Positions 8,656-17,589 of a DNA stretch of 64,000 nt are shown in pieces; the stretch's first letter is position 1; each line of letters starts with the position of its first letter. Origin of the DNA: Agathobacter sp. (GTDB lineage Bacteria > Bacillota > Clostridia > Lachnospirales > Lachnospiraceae); assembly GCA_022772675.1 (NCBI GenBank), contig JALEZW010000024.1:24651-88650 (forward strand), given 5' to 3'. The translations under genes and the position numbers were made by a program. The notes under the pieces were generated by a model that did no database searches, had not been told where the DNA came from, and was given only the letters and a program-made list of their open reading frames with translations.

Positions 8656-9651
8656 TTATCCTACTCCGTACATATCATGGTTCACTTCCGCTGTATAGTA
8701 GTGGCTCATGGTATTCGGTGCATTGTAAAGTGCCGTGATCAGATATGCCTTGATATTGGCAATCTTTGTTGTATTCTTCTCCATGCAGCTGATCACATAC
8801 TGCAGATGTCTGGAATTCAGCTTCAGAAACTTGTTTTTTACCAGACTGTAAGGATAATCCTCCCCTGCGATCCGGATGGTCTTCCGCGGCACGCACACTA
8901 CATCGCAGATGATCTGGTAAAGTTCATCGTACAGCTCCCGGTCCCTCCACTGCCTTCTCTCCATCATAACATCGTAATCAATATTCTCACGAATCAGCTG
9001 CATATATGTTTCTGCCTCATCTGCTGCATCCACCGGCTGATCCGATAGAATGATAGAATCCGTCTCTTTCCGTTCTTTCTTGATGGTATTACTCGGGGGT
9101 AAAATTTCCACCGGTTCCCCTGCAGAAATTTCCCCGGTACCCCTGCTGTTTTTATACCCGTGTAAAATCTGCACCGGTGAAGCAGCTGCACCGGCACGTT
9201 CCACGGACTGGCTTATTTTCTGCACCTGTTCCGTTTTTCCGCCAGTACCATTGCTGCACGGGTGTAATTTTTCCACCGGTTCCGAAACTGCACGGCTCCC
9301 TGAAACAAAATTCTTGACATAGATGATATTTGCCATTCCGGACCTCTGGACCATCTCAATGAGTCCTATGGCTTGCAGCTCCCGCAGGAGCACACTCGCC
9401 GTCTTGTGGCTCACGTTCAGATCTTCCTCGATGTTGTTGAGGGAATACTTGATAAATACCCGGTTTTCTTCATCAAACCATCCCCGCTTTTGGGAAAGGG
9501 ACATCCGGTCCAGCATCAGGCCATAGAGCAGTTTCGCATTGTTGGAGAGCCCGTTGAACCGGCTGTCTGTGATCAGTGCCTTCGGAAGTCTGTAAAAGGT
9601 AAACTGCTCTGCTTCTTTTCCATAATAAAAATCCAGTTCCAGCTTTTCCAT
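8656..9651 (-). CDS. repA: RepA_N-type replication initiator
   Basis: Initiator of plasmid-like replication. The N terminus (EQFTFYRLPKAL, then NNAKLLYGLMLDRMSLS and the winged-helix stretch NNIEEDLNVSHKTASVLLRE) is the RepA_N domain. The C-terminal 100 residues, with RQWRDRELYDELYQII and the ALYNAPNT segment, match the C-terminal domain (DUF6017-like) common in Clostridia elements. A repetitive linker (about residues 125-200) separates them. The ATG at 9651 is preferred to an in-frame start 27 bases upstream because it has GGGGGAAG at eight bases and shares one base with the parB stop (TGATG). In integrative elements such initiators support autonomous replication of the excised circle. Confidence 0.9.
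   Translation of the reverse strand: MEKLELDFYYGKEAEQFTFYRLPKALITDSRFNGLSNNAKLLYGLMLDRMSLSQKRGWFDEENRVFIKYSLNNIEEDLNVSHKTASVLLRELQAIGLIEMVQRSGMANIIYVKNFVSGSRAVSEPVEKLHPCSNGTGGKTEQVQKISQSVERAGAAASPVQILHGYKNSRGTGEISAGEPVEILPPSNTIKKERKETDSIILSDQPVDAADEAETYMQLIRENIDYDVMMERRQWRDRELYDELYQIICDVVCVPRKTIRIAGEDYPYSLVKNKFLKLNSRHLQYVISCMEKNTTKIANIKAYLITALYNAPNTMSHYYTAEVNHDMYGVG
9094..9283. repeat. Iteron-like repeats inside repA, candidate origin
   Basis: Within the repA linker, related units recur at about 9100, 9162 and 9263 with the core GTAAAATTTCCACCGGTT (variants TAAAATCTGCACCGGTG and TAATTTTTCCACCGGTT). Two weaker copies occur near 9125 and 9213. Established knowledge: RepA_N plasmids of Gram-positive bacteria carry their origin as repeats within the rep gene. 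The repeats also encode a recurring PV(E/Q)-x-L peptide, so constraint at the protein level is an alternative. Confidence 0.6.
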
Positions 9652-10547
9652 CAGTCTCTTCCCCCTTTCGCTTTCCATTCATCCAGAAGCTTTACAATGA
9701 CATCCTCGATATCCTTGTTGGACATATCCGGCCCGAAATAGGAATCCAGCCGGTTCTGGCTGAACACCACCTTCCGTACCGGCGGCTTCTTCCGGCTTAA
9801 GTTTTCCCGCAGCCACGATTCACTGAACAGTCCGTCTTTTGCGGCTTTTTTGATTCCTGCCGACTGTTCCATGCTGACCATGATCCCCATGTCCTCCATC
9901 ACACGAAGAACCGTCTCCTGCTTATCTGTGGAAAGGAAGGAAAGATCCACTCCCTGCGCGACGCCGAGCTTTTTCCGGTCGATAAGATCCAGCAGGCCAT
10001 CACAAAGATTGGAAAGATAAATGAGCCTTTGAATGGTCTTTCTGCTCTCCCCTGCGGTCTCGCTCATTTCCTCCAGGGAGATGCCGCCGGCAACCCCCTG
10101 GTGTTTCATGGCATCATATTTCATACGGTAGGCCTTTGCCTTTTCGCTGATGGAGATGTCCTCCCTCTGGATATTGGCATCCACCATGATGACGGTCGCC
10201 TCATCGTCATTGCAGTTTTTGACCATGACCGGCATGGAAGAAAGGCCTGCCAGTGCAGCCGCATGGTGTCTGCGGTGCCCGGAGATCAGCTCATATCCTC
10301 CCTGTTCCCGTTCCCTTGCCATGGCAGGTACAAGAATTCCGTACTGCTTTACGCTTTCCACCATCTCCTCCATTTTTTCATCATCACAGACCTTAAACGG
10401 ATGGTTCCTGAAGGGGTGCAGCTCGGAAAGAGCCACATCCTTAACCTGCCCGTCAGGAGCTGCAGGCCCCGCCGGATCGTCCATTGTCCCAAACATATCA
10501 TCATAGGATGCCAGCTTAATCTTATCTCCAAGATTTCTTTTACTCAT
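9651..10547 (-). CDS. parB: ParB-like partition protein
   Basis: DNA-binding partner of ParA in segregation of the element. The ParB/Spo0J N-terminal nuclease-fold domain is clear (SELHPFRNHPFKV, then GYELISGHRRHHAA at about residue 90, the conserved box). A central HTH follows (LEEMSETAGESRKTIQRLIYL, about 158-178), and the C-terminal tail is basic. At 298 residues it has the usual length. The gene overlaps parA by eight bases and its stop overlaps the repA start, so parA-parB-repA form a coupled operon. No parS site was identified by eye. Confidence 0.92.
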   Translation of the reverse strand: MSKRNLGDKIKLASYDDMFGTMDDPAGPAAPDGQVKDVALSELHPFRNHPFKVCDDEKMEEMVESVKQYGILVPAMAREREQGGYELISGHRRHHAAALAGLSSMPVMVKNCNDDEATVIMVDANIQREDISISEKAKAYRMKYDAMKHQGVAGGISLEEMSETAGESRKTIQRLIYLSNLCDGLLDLIDRKKLGVAQGVDLSFLSTDKQETVLRVMEDMGIMVSMEQSAGIKKAAKDGLFSESWLRENLSRKKPPVRKVVFSQNRLDSYFGPDMSNKDIEDVIVKLLDEWKAKGGRD

Positions 10548-11322
10548 GGCTTACGACCTCCTTTGTCAATGCTTCGTAGGCAGCGGCTGCTTTTCCTTTA
10601 GGATCATGCCTGTAGATGCTGACTCCCTCCGCCGGTGTCTCCGCCGCACGCACGGACATCGGGATCACATTTTCAAAGATGTGGATGCTTGAACCGTACA
10701 CCTGGTACAGCACCTCTGTAATCTCATTTGCATAGTTGGTTCGGTAATCCACCATCGTCAGCAGGATTCCCATGATATGCAGCTTCGGGTTCATTTTTCT
10801 CTTCACACGGCTGATGGTCCTTAGAAGCTGTTCCAGACCCTTGATGGGAAGGTATGCCGCCTGCACCGGAATGATGATCTCATCCGCAGCCACCAAAGCA
10901 TTCAGTGTGAGCTGCCCCAGGTTCGGGGAACAGTCCACAAGAATGTAGTCATAACGCTTTCCGATCATCTCAATATATTCCCGCAGCACGGTCTCACTGC
11001 TCATGATCCCCACGAGGGATGTCTCCACCCCGGATAACTCGATGTTTGCCGGCATGAGGTCAACACCCTCCTCGTGGTGGAGGATGCCTGCATCCAGGTC
11101 AAAGGGCTCCTCATTCAGCACCCAGTCCATGATCTTTGCCAGCGTGGTCTCCAGCCGGTCCGGCTCCTGGTATCCCAGAGCCTCCGTGAGGGATCCCTGG
11201 GGATCATTGTCAATGACCAGCACCTTCTTTCCCATTCTTGCCAGCCCGATGCCGAGATTTACTGTCGTGGTGGTCTTTGCCACGCCACCCTTCTGATTTG
11301 CACAAATGATTACCTTTCCCAT
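10540..11322 (-). CDS. parA: ParA-family partition ATPase
   Basis: Walker-type ATPase that positions the element's DNA before division. The deviant Walker A CANQKGGVAKTTTTVNLG lies at residues 6-23, with the switch I and II regions further on (VIDNDPQGS; ILVDCSPNLG). The ATG at 11322 is chosen because the Walker motif then lies at the normal distance from the N terminus and CAGGGGA lies close upstream; an in-frame Met 54 bases further up would add an unrelated peptide. At 260 residues it is a small type Ib or Soj-like ParA. Confidence 0.93.
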   Translation of the reverse strand: MGKVIICANQKGGVAKTTTTVNLGIGLARMGKKVLVIDNDPQGSLTEALGYQEPDRLETTLAKIMDWVLNEEPFDLDAGILHHEEGVDLMPANIELSGVETSLVGIMSSETVLREYIEMIGKRYDYILVDCSPNLGQLTLNALVAADEIIIPVQAAYLPIKGLEQLLRTISRVKRKMNPKLHIMGILLTMVDYRTNYANEITEVLYQVYGSSIHIFENVIPMSVRAAETPAEGVSIYRHDPKGKAAAAYEALTKEVVSHE

Positions 11323-11338
11323 TTTTGTCCCCTGCCTC

Positions 11339-11800
11339 CTAATCTTTATCATAGATGAGATCCTCCATATCCACATAAAAGCAGTATTCCGGATACCGGA
11401 GCTTCACTGCCTCCCAGAAATATCTGGCGTAGCCGCTGCAGAACAGCTCCTCAACGGTATACTGGCAGCATTCCGTCAGCTGGTCCTCACTGTCCTTATA
11501 ATCATCCACACTTGGAACCCCGTTGCAGTAAAGATTAAAGGCCATCCGGATGATCTTCACGGTTCCGCTGGTGTTCCATCCCTTCTGCAGGCACTCTGTC
11601 CGTACACATCCCGTCTTAAAATCATAGATTTCCTCTGCATGGTTCCTTGTATCCTCACTCAGTCCAAGACAGTAGACCAGGGCCTTATGATATTCATCCT
11701 GGTACCGGCATCCTGGCAGCCATTTCTCGTAAAATTCCCGGTGGCTTTCGTTCTTAAATACTATCTTTCTTTTTCCTGCACTTGTCGCTGTGTTCTCCAT
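11339..11800 (-). CDS. DUF6075-like protein ahead of parA
   Basis: A 153-residue soluble protein with several conserved Cys, Tyr and Trp residues (GCRYQDEYHKALVYCLG; DTRNHAEEIYDF; RMAFNLYCNG; YARYFWEAVKLRYPEYC). I recall this pattern as a family regularly found immediately upstream of parA in integrative elements of Clostridia (DUF6075), but its biochemical role is unknown. It ends 17 bases before the parA start on the same strand, so it is probably the first gene of the maintenance operon. Confidence 0.75.
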   Translation of the reverse strand: MENTATSAGKRKIVFKNESHREFYEKWLPGCRYQDEYHKALVYCLGLSEDTRNHAEEIYDFKTGCVRTECLQKGWNTSGTVKIIRMAFNLYCNGVPSVDDYKDSEDQLTECCQYTVEELFCSGYARYFWEAVKLRYPEYCFYVDMEDLIYDKD

Positions 11801-11860
11801 AAATCATTTTCTCCTTTCCAGACCCGTATCATTGCGGCTGACCATATCACAAGTTTTGCA

Positions 11861-11906
11861 TACGAAAAAGGACCTTCCTTCAGATCATATCTAAAGGAAA
11901 GTCCTT
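11861..11906 (-). terminator. Terminator downstream of lysS
   Basis: Arms AAGGACCTTCCTT and AAGGAAAGTCCTT (one mismatch) enclose a 13-base loop. On the minus strand the hairpin is followed by TTTTTCG. It lies about 150 bases past the lysS stop and upstream of the maintenance operon. It either ends greA-lysS transcripts or shields the element from them. Confidence 0.7.
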
Positions 11907-11985
11907 ATTTCTAAGTGAATCTTATCTTGTCAGATTTTCAATATATCCGTCAGTTGAGCTTATTTTTCTTTATCTCAAATTACGA

Positions 11986-12055
11986 AAATGGTGCACTAAA
12001 TGGTGTACCTGAGGCTCCTGGAAAGGCTTGAAACCCGCATAAACACTGGGTTTTA
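11986..12055. other. Candidate integration junction (att) of the mobile element at the lysS 3' end
   Basis: The lysS stop codon is followed at once by a small inverted repeat (AAACCC...GGGTTT, 12029-12052) and by tandem TGGTGCAC / TGGTGTAC boxes (11989-12009). Short direct repeats next to an inverted repeat at the end of a housekeeping gene are typical of tyrosine-integrase attachment sites. No integrase lies in the window, so the other end would be beyond base 1. This is inference from layout. Confidence 0.35.
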
Positions 12056-13666
12056 CTTGTCCAACGACTTCATCGTCGGGAATAATAATACGTCTCTAAT
12101 AGCAGCACTATCCGTAAGTAACATAACCAACCGGTCAATTCCATACCCGATTCCACCCGTCGGCGGCATACCAATCTCCAGGGCATTCAGGAAATCTTCA
12201 TCCGTATGCTCTGCCTCATCATCTCCGGCAGCAGCGTTGGCATCCTGTGCGGCAAAACGCTCTCTCTGGTCTATAGGGTCGTTGAGCTCGGAGTATGCGT
12301 TACACATCTCCCAGGTGTTGATGAAGAGCTCGAAGCGCTCTACCTTGCTCGGGTCGGACGGCTTCTTCTTGGTCAGCGGAGAAATCTCGATGGGGTGATC
12401 CATGATAAAGGTCGGCTGGATCAGTTCCTTCTCGCAGTACTCCTCGAAGAAGAGGTTAATGATATCGCCCTTCTTATGACGATCTTCATATTCAAGGTGA
12501 TGCTCGTCCGCCAGCTTCTTGGCTGCGGCATCGTCCGGCACCTGATCGAAGTCGATTCCGGTATATTTCTTGATGGCATCGTTCATGGTCAAACGCTCGA
12601 ATGGCTTGCCCAGGTCAATCTCGATGCCGTTGTAGGTGATCTTTGTACTTCCGCAGACTTTCTCTGCCAAATAACGGAACATGGATTCTGTAAGCTCCAT
12701 CATTCCTTCATAGTCCGTATATGCCTGATAAAGTTCCATCAGGGTAAATTCCGGGTTGTGACGGGTATCCACACCCTCGTTACGGAATACGCGGCCGATC
12801 TCGAAGACACGCTCCAAGCCGCCCACGATCAGTCTCTTCAGGTAAAGCTCCAGAGAGATACGGAGTTTCACGTCCTCATCCAGTGCATTGTAATGGGTCT
12901 CGAATGGTCTTGCCGCAGCACCGCCTGCGTTTGAGACAAGCATTGGAGTCTCTACTTCCATGAAATCTCTTTCTGCAAGGAAATTACGGATCTCACGGAG
13001 AATCTGGGAACGCTTGATGAATACTTCCTTGCTCTCCGGATTCATGATCAGATCCACATATCTCTGGCGATAACGCATATCCGTATCGGTCAGTCCGTGG
13101 AATTTTTCCGGCAGAATCTGTAAAGACTTGCTGAGCAAGGTCATCTCTTCTGCATGAATGGAAATCTCTCCGGTCTTTGTACGGAATGCATAACCCTTCA
13201 CGCCCCAGATATCACCGATATCGGATTTCTTAAAGGTCGCATAAAGCTCCTCGCCGATGGAATCCCTTGCCACGTAAATCTGGATGTTTCCCTTTAAGTC
13301 CTGTATGTTGGCAAAAGATGCTTTTCCCATGACACGCTTGAACATCATGCGTCCGGCAATGGATACATGAATCGGGTCAGCATCCATGATGCTTCTTCTC
13401 TCCTCGTAATCTTTCTTCTGTGCTTCTCTTGCCTCTGCCTCGTCCATCCCGTCGGTATTTAACGGTGCACGGCCCGCCAGAAGTTTCTCCTCATGTGCAG
13501 TATAAATTTCTTTCACATCGGAGGTGTGATGTGTTACATCATATTTTGTAATCTGAAAAGGGTCCTTTCCTGCCGCCTGCAGATTTGCCAGCTTTTCACG
13601 GCGCACCTTTAAAAGCTGGTTGATATCCTGCTGACCACCCTGATTTGCGTTATTTTGTCCCGCCAT
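12053..13666 (-). CDS. lysS: Lysyl-tRNA synthetase, class II
   Basis: Charges tRNA-Lys with lysine. The N-terminal OB-fold anticodon-binding domain (about 75-175) is followed by the class II catalytic core: motif 1 around [15 protein letters not shown], motif 2 [15 protein letters not shown], and motif 3 [13 protein letters not shown] near the C terminus. At 537 residues it is slightly longer than the usual 490-510, owing to an N-terminal Gln/Asn-rich extension and an acidic Ala-rich insertion (around [14 protein letters not shown]) before motif 3, both common in Clostridia. The ribosome binding site is GAGAGGA. It lies 93 bases downstream of greA and is probably cotranscribed. The 3' end abuts the mobile element. 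Confidence 0.97.
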   Translation of the reverse strand: MAGQNNANQGGQQDINQLLKVRREKLANLQAAGKDPFQITKYDVTHHTSDVKEIYTAHEEKLLAGRAPLNTDGMDEAEAREAQKKDYEERRSIMDADPIHVSIAGRMMFKRVMGKASFANIQDLKGNIQIYVARDSIGEELYATFKKSDIGDIWGVKGYAFRTKTGEISIHAEEMTLLSKSLQILPEKFHGLTDTDMRYRQRYVDLIMNPESKEVFIKRSQILREIRNFLAERDFMEVETPMLVSNAGGAAARPFETHYNALDEDVKLRISLELYLKRLIVGGLERVFEIGRVFRNEGVDTRHNPEFTLMELYQAYTDYEGMMELTESMFRYLAEKVCGSTKITYNGIEIDLGKPFERLTMNDAIKKYTGIDFDQVPDDAAAKKLADEHHLEYEDRHKKGDIINLFFEEYCEKELIQPTFIMDHPIEISPLTKKKPSDPSKVERFELFINTWEMCNAYSELNDPIDQRERFAAQDANAAAGDDEAEHTDEDFLNALEIGMPPTGGIGYGIDRLVMLLTDSAAIRDVLLFPTMKSLDK

Positions 13667-13689
13667 TTTCTATTCCTCTCTTTATCGAA

Positions 13690-13731
13690 CATCAGCCCAT
13701 GTATAATTTGCTTTCTGCAAATGAGCTGATG
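13690..13731 (-). promoter_or_regulatory. Nested hairpin between greA and lysS
   Basis: Outer arms CATCAGC/GCTGATG enclose an inner hairpin ATTTGC-AGAAA-GCAAAT just upstream of the lysS ribosome binding site. There is no T-tract, so it is not a normal terminator. It may be an RNA processing or attenuation structure. A T-box is not apparent. Confidence 0.35.
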
Positions 13732-13759
13732 ACCGTGGTACATCCTTCATATGCCACAA

Positions 13760-14245
13760 TTAGTCTACCTGTGAACGCTGGATTTCAAGCACCTTGTACT
13801 CTAACTCTCCCGCCTGTGTCTCTACTTTTACCACGTCACCGACCTTTTTACCAAGAAGCGCATGACCAACCGGTGACTCATTGCTGATTTTGCCTTTTAA
13901 GCTGTTTGCCTCTGTGGAACCAACGATCTTGTACTCCAGTTCTTCGTTGAATTCGCAGTCGAGAATTTTTACCAGACAGCCGATGCTGATTTTCTCCAGA
14001 TCGACTTCCTCCTCCACAACCACCTCGGCGTTCTTTAAAATTTTCTCGATTTCCTCGATACGGGCCTCGATATCCCGCTGCTCGTCCTTTGCTGCATCAT
14101 ACTCTGCGTTCTCGGACAAATCTCCCTGCTCACGGGCCTCTTTGATCTTCTGCGCAATTTCGCGACGTTTGTTGACTTTCAGGTCCTGCAGCTCATCTTC
14201 CAGTTTTTTCAGACCTTCATAGGTCAAAATATTTTTCTTATCCAT
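13760..14245 (-). CDS. greA: Transcription elongation factor GreA
   Basis: Rescues backtracked RNA polymerase by stimulating transcript cleavage. The 161-residue length is typical. The N-terminal coiled coil carries the family stretch [45 protein letters not shown] (only its pattern is used here) with the acidic tip residues at D/E near residues 41-45. The C-terminal FKBP-like domain includes the VGS-T-EAN and [14 protein letters not shown] segments. It is the promoter-proximal gene of a greA-lysS unit with a consensus sigma-A promoter upstream. Confidence 0.97.
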   Translation of the reverse strand: MDKKNILTYEGLKKLEDELQDLKVNKRREIAQKIKEAREQGDLSENAEYDAAKDEQRDIEARIEEIEKILKNAEVVVEEEVDLEKISIGCLVKILDCEFNEELEYKIVGSTEANSLKGKISNESPVGHALLGKKVGDVVKVETQAGELEYKVLEIQRSQVD

Positions 14246-14344
14246 TTTCTTTACCCCGATTTCTATATATTTTGTTTATTCGTCTCATTCCCGATGGGCA
14301 ATAAGAACGAAATAGAATCGCAAACCTTCTTAAATAACTAAGGT

Positions 14345-14373
14345 ATTATATCGAATTGCCCACATAATGTCAA
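14345..14373 (-). promoter_or_regulatory. Sigma-A promoter of greA-lysS
   Basis: On the minus strand TTGACA, 17 bases, TATAAT: a perfect match at both hexamers with ideal spacing. The transcript would start near 14338, giving a leader of roughly 90 bases before greA. Confidence 0.88.
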
Positions 14374-14469
14374 GATTTCCGGACAGTTTCTCCTTTGTAC
14401 ATAATAGTCATGGTTACTGATCTGTTCCCGCTGCACGTGATTGGAGGCGATGTGTGAATAATACCGTAA

Positions 14470-15438
14470 TTATTTATCTGCCTCTGTCAAAAGTTCCTCC
14501 AGTTCCTCATAGCTCTCCACCTCATTGATTTTCACACGAAGCTGGGATGAATGCGGATATCCTGCCGTGTACCAGGCGGCATGCTTACGTATTTCCCGGA
14601 TTCCAATATAGTCACCCTTGAAATCCATGAGCATGCGTGCGTGCCTTAAGATCATCTGCGTTACCTCAGCAAATGACGGTTTTTCCAAATGCTCCCCCGT
14701 CTCAAAGTAGTGGAGGATCTGCCTGAAAATCCACGGATTTCCCTGAGCCCCCCGTGCGATCATAAATCCGTCACAGCCGGTCTGTTCCTTCATTGCAGTT
14801 ACATCCTCAGGGGTCAATAAATCCCCGTTTCCGATAACCGGAATGGAGACTGCCTCCTTTACCTGGCGGATAATATCCCAGTCCGCTTTGCCTGCATAAT
14901 ACTGCTCCCTGGTACGTCCGTGAACGGCAATTGCAGCAGCACCTGCGTCCTCTGCGATTTTTGCCATCTCTACAGCATTGACATGATCATCATCAAAGCC
15001 TTTGCGGATTTTGACAGTCACAGGTTTTTGAACGGCATTGACGGTTTTTTTAATGATTTCTCCCGCCAGTTTCGGGTTCTTCATAAGTGCCGAACCCTCA
15101 CCATTATTTACGATTTTGGGAACCGGGCAGCCCATGTTAATATCCAGGATATCAAAGGGTCTGTCCTCAATCTGATGGGCGATTCCCGCTACGATATCCG
15201 GATCTGAGCCGAACAGCTGCAGGGAGACCGGATTTTCCCGGGGATCGATGGTCAGGAGTTCTTTCGTATTTTTGTTCTTATAGAGGATTGCCTTGGCACT
15301 TACCATTTCCATGCATAAAAGCCCAGCCCCCTGTTCTTTGCACAGCAAGCGAAATGGCAGGTCCGTTACGCCTGCCATGGGAGCCAGTATTAAATTGTTT
15401 GGCAGTGTCACACTGCCTATCTGTAATGGTTTGATCAT
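14470..15438 (-). CDS. dusB: tRNA-dihydrouridine synthase, DusB type
   Basis: FMN-dependent reduction of uridine to dihydrouridine in tRNA. The 322 residues form a TIM barrel with the opening LAPMAGVTDLPFR (about 18-30), the catalytic-Cys loop DINMGCPVPKIV (about 95-106), the K-x-R FMN site (VKIRKGFDD), AVHGRTREQYY and a GNGDL phosphate-binding strand. The C-terminal helical domain contains REIRKHAAWY. The start follows the coaX stop by two bases, making it the last gene of the argF-birA-orf-coaX-dusB series. Confidence 0.95.
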   Translation of the reverse strand: MIKPLQIGSVTLPNNLILAPMAGVTDLPFRLLCKEQGAGLLCMEMVSAKAILYKNKNTKELLTIDPRENPVSLQLFGSDPDIVAGIAHQIEDRPFDILDINMGCPVPKIVNNGEGSALMKNPKLAGEIIKKTVNAVQKPVTVKIRKGFDDDHVNAVEMAKIAEDAGAAAIAVHGRTREQYYAGKADWDIIRQVKEAVSIPVIGNGDLLTPEDVTAMKEQTGCDGFMIARGAQGNPWIFRQILHYFETGEHLEKPSFAEVTQMILRHARMLMDFKGDYIGIREIRKHAAWYTAGYPHSSQLRVKINEVESYEELEELLTEADK

Positions 15439-15440
15439 AA

Positions 15441-16220
15441 CTATTTTATTTTCCGATTCTGTTTTTTATACACGCGGTAAATACCTTTTAGTGTCAAATT
15501 CGGATCATAGACATCAATGGCATTGGTCTCATTCGCAATGGTTCGGCCTAATCCGCCGGTTACGACTGTTTTGATATTGTCCAGCCCCACTTCTTCTTTT
15601 ACACGGCTGATCAAATATTCTGTCTGACCAATCTGACCGTAAATTAAGCCTGACTGCATACTGGTGATGGTGTCTTTTCCCAGTACGGTGTCCGGTTTTT
15701 TGATTTCAATTTCCGGGAGTTTTGCCGCATCCTCCCAGAGTGCCTTTGCGGAAATGCGGATTCCGGGAGCGGTGATTCCTCCCAGAAATGCGCCGTTTTC
15801 GTCCACAAAATCATAGGTTGTTGCCGTTCCAAAATCGATAACGATAACCGGACCTCCGTATATTTCATAGGCACCCACAGCATCCACAATTCGGTCGGCT
15901 CCGATCTGCTGCGGATTGGGTGTCACGATGCGGATACCCGTTTTGATTCCGGCCTCCACTACAATCGGTGTGATATGAAAATATTTGATCAAGGCTCCGC
16001 GCAGAGAGTGCATGACATTTGGAACAACGGAACAGATAATGGCATCCTCGATTTCCGATGGGTGAATATCGTTCTGCTCCAGCAGATTGGACAGGAGCAT
16101 CCCGTATTCGTCTGAAGTTCGCGGCATTTTGGTTGTAATACGAAAATTAGCCGCAATAACATCTCCCCGGAAAATTCCGCAGGTAATATTGGTATTTCCC
16201 ACATCTATTGTCAGTATCAT
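15441..16220 (-). CDS. coaX: Type III pantothenate kinase
   Basis: First step of coenzyme A synthesis: ATP-dependent phosphorylation of pantothenate. CoaX belongs to the ASKHA fold. Visible signatures are the phosphate-1 loop [14 protein letters not shown] (2-15), [17 protein letters not shown] (about 105), phosphate-2 DFGTATTYD (about 128), and GGITAPG. At 259 residues it has the expected length. It lies between a small DUF6145-like gene and dusB, as is common in Clostridia. Confidence 0.96.
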   Translation of the reverse strand: MILTIDVGNTNITCGIFRGDVIAANFRITTKMPRTSDEYGMLLSNLLEQNDIHPSEIEDAIICSVVPNVMHSLRGALIKYFHITPIVVEAGIKTGIRIVTPNPQQIGADRIVDAVGAYEIYGGPVIVIDFGTATTYDFVDENGAFLGGITAPGIRISAKALWEDAAKLPEIEIKKPDTVLGKDTITSMQSGLIYGQIGQTEYLISRVKEEVGLDNIKTVVTGGLGRTIANETNAIDVYDPNLTLKGIYRVYKKQNRKIK

Positions 16221-16253
16221 ATTCTGTTCTCCTTTTTGTCTGTTCTCTCTTTT

Positions 16254-16598
16254 TTACTCATTTTCTTCCCAGCCCTCGCCCAGGAAAAGAACCCGGTAAT
16301 AGGTTTCCAGTGCCTCTAGCAGTTCCCGTTTGGTATTCCGGTACTGCTTAATTTTCAGCACACTTCCAATCTCGTCATAGCAGAGGTCCCCTTCCTTGCA
16401 GCTTGTCCGGAACTGGAGATTTCCCTCCTCGTCAAAAACAAGCTCTAAGATTCCGCCAATATCCTCTGTGTACAGCACACACATAATCTTCAGTTCCTCA
16501 CGGATGGACTGCGGGAGTCCCTGGAAATTTTCATTCAGATAAAATTTTTTCTGATATGCGTTGGATACACATAATACTACTTCTTTTTCGTCAGACAT
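16254..16598 (-). CDS. Small DUF6145-like conserved protein
   Basis: A 114-residue soluble protein of unknown function. The N-terminal segment KEVVLCVSNAYQKKFYLNE and the central KIMCVLYTEDIGGILEL look like a family (DUF6145 as I remember it) that is conserved in Lachnospiraceae between birA and coaX. There are no catalytic motifs and no membrane segment. The start overlaps the birA stop by eight bases, so it is translationally coupled. Its constant neighbourhood suggests a link to biotin or CoA metabolism, but that is only association. Confidence 0.75.
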   Translation of the reverse strand: MSDEKEVVLCVSNAYQKKFYLNENFQGLPQSIREELKIMCVLYTEDIGGILELVFDEEGNLQFRTSCKEGDLCYDEIGSVLKIKQYRNTKRELLEALETYYRVLFLGEGWEENE

Positions 16599-17568
16599 AT
16601 CCGTATATTCCTCTCACAGAGACCTCACCGGAAGATACCATTTTTCTTGATTCCCAGGTATCTACGATGAGTTCTCCCCTATTTGTAATTCCCATTGCCT
16701 TTCCTTCAAAAGGTTCCTTCGGATCCAGCACGCGAACCTGCCGGCCCATATTGACCAGCAGACTGTTGTATTCGTTCTGCAGCCCTGTCAAATCCTCCGT
16801 CTGCAGGTAAGAAGCATAGGTCCGTTCAAATTCTTCCAGAAAGGCTTCTATTAAATCTGCACGGTGAAACCGTTTCCCACATTCCATCAGAAGCGAGCTG
16901 GCGCGGTCTGCCAATTCCTCCGGAAAACTTTCATTATGCACATTGATTCCGATTCCGATTACAATGTGGTTAATATAATCAAACTGTGCGCTCATTTCCG
17001 TCAAAATGCCACAGATCTTCTTCCCATTAATCACCACATCATTTGGCCATTTAATGAGTGCCTGTGCATCCGTCACACGGTGTATGGCATTTGCCGTTGC
17101 AATAGCCGCAACCAGTGTGAGCATGGAGGCATTATTGGGATTGATATCCGGTTTTAACAACAGGGTCATATAAATTCCGGTTCCTGGAAGGGAATCCCAT
17201 GACCGGCCTCTCCTCCCTTTTCCCGCTGTCTGCTGATCTGCCACAACAAAGGTTCCTGTGGGGTGTCCATCTTCCGCCAATTCCTTTGCCTTTGTATTTG
17301 TGGAGTCGATACAGTCAAAATAATAAGTCTCACAGCCTGCCCACTCTGTCTGCCTGATGCTGGACAGTTCTGTCTCATCCATACGGTCCGGAACCGATAA
17401 TAGATGGTAACCCCGGTTCTGTGCCGCTTCAATTTCGTATCCTGCTTCCTTCAGCTGGTTGATTGCTTTCCACACTGCAGTACGGGATACGCCGAATTTG
17501 TTGCAAAGCTCCTGCCCGGACACGTATCCGTCCGTTTCCCGGAGCAGCCTTAGAATTTCTGCTTTCAT
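16591..17568 (-). CDS. birA: Bifunctional biotin-[acetyl-CoA-carboxylase] ligase / biotin repressor
   Basis: Attaches biotin to carboxylase subunits and probably represses biotin genes. The N-terminal winged helix (about 1-60) contains SGQELCNKFGVSRTAVWKAIN. The ligase domain shows the adenylate loop GKGRRGRSWDS (about 115), KWPNDVVINGKKICGIL and GIGINVHN. The C-terminal SH3-like domain follows. The 325-residue length and the presence of the HTH place it in the bifunctional class. It starts 21 bases after argF. Confidence 0.95.
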   Translation of the reverse strand: MKAEILRLLRETDGYVSGQELCNKFGVSRTAVWKAINQLKEAGYEIEAAQNRGYHLLSVPDRMDETELSSIRQTEWAGCETYYFDCIDSTNTKAKELAEDGHPTGTFVVADQQTAGKGRRGRSWDSLPGTGIYMTLLLKPDINPNNASMLTLVAAIATANAIHRVTDAQALIKWPNDVVINGKKICGILTEMSAQFDYINHIVIGIGINVHNESFPEELADRASSLLMECGKRFHRADLIEAFLEEFERTYASYLQTEDLTGLQNEYNSLLVNMGRQVRVLDPKEPFEGKAMGITNRGELIVDTWESRKMVSSGEVSVRGIYGYV

Positions 17569-17589
17569 ATCATCATTTCCTGTTTGGTA

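Noticed and set aside
12000..12398. Plus-strand frame of 132 codons over the lysS 3' end
   Set aside because: It is antisense to the conserved lysS catalytic core.
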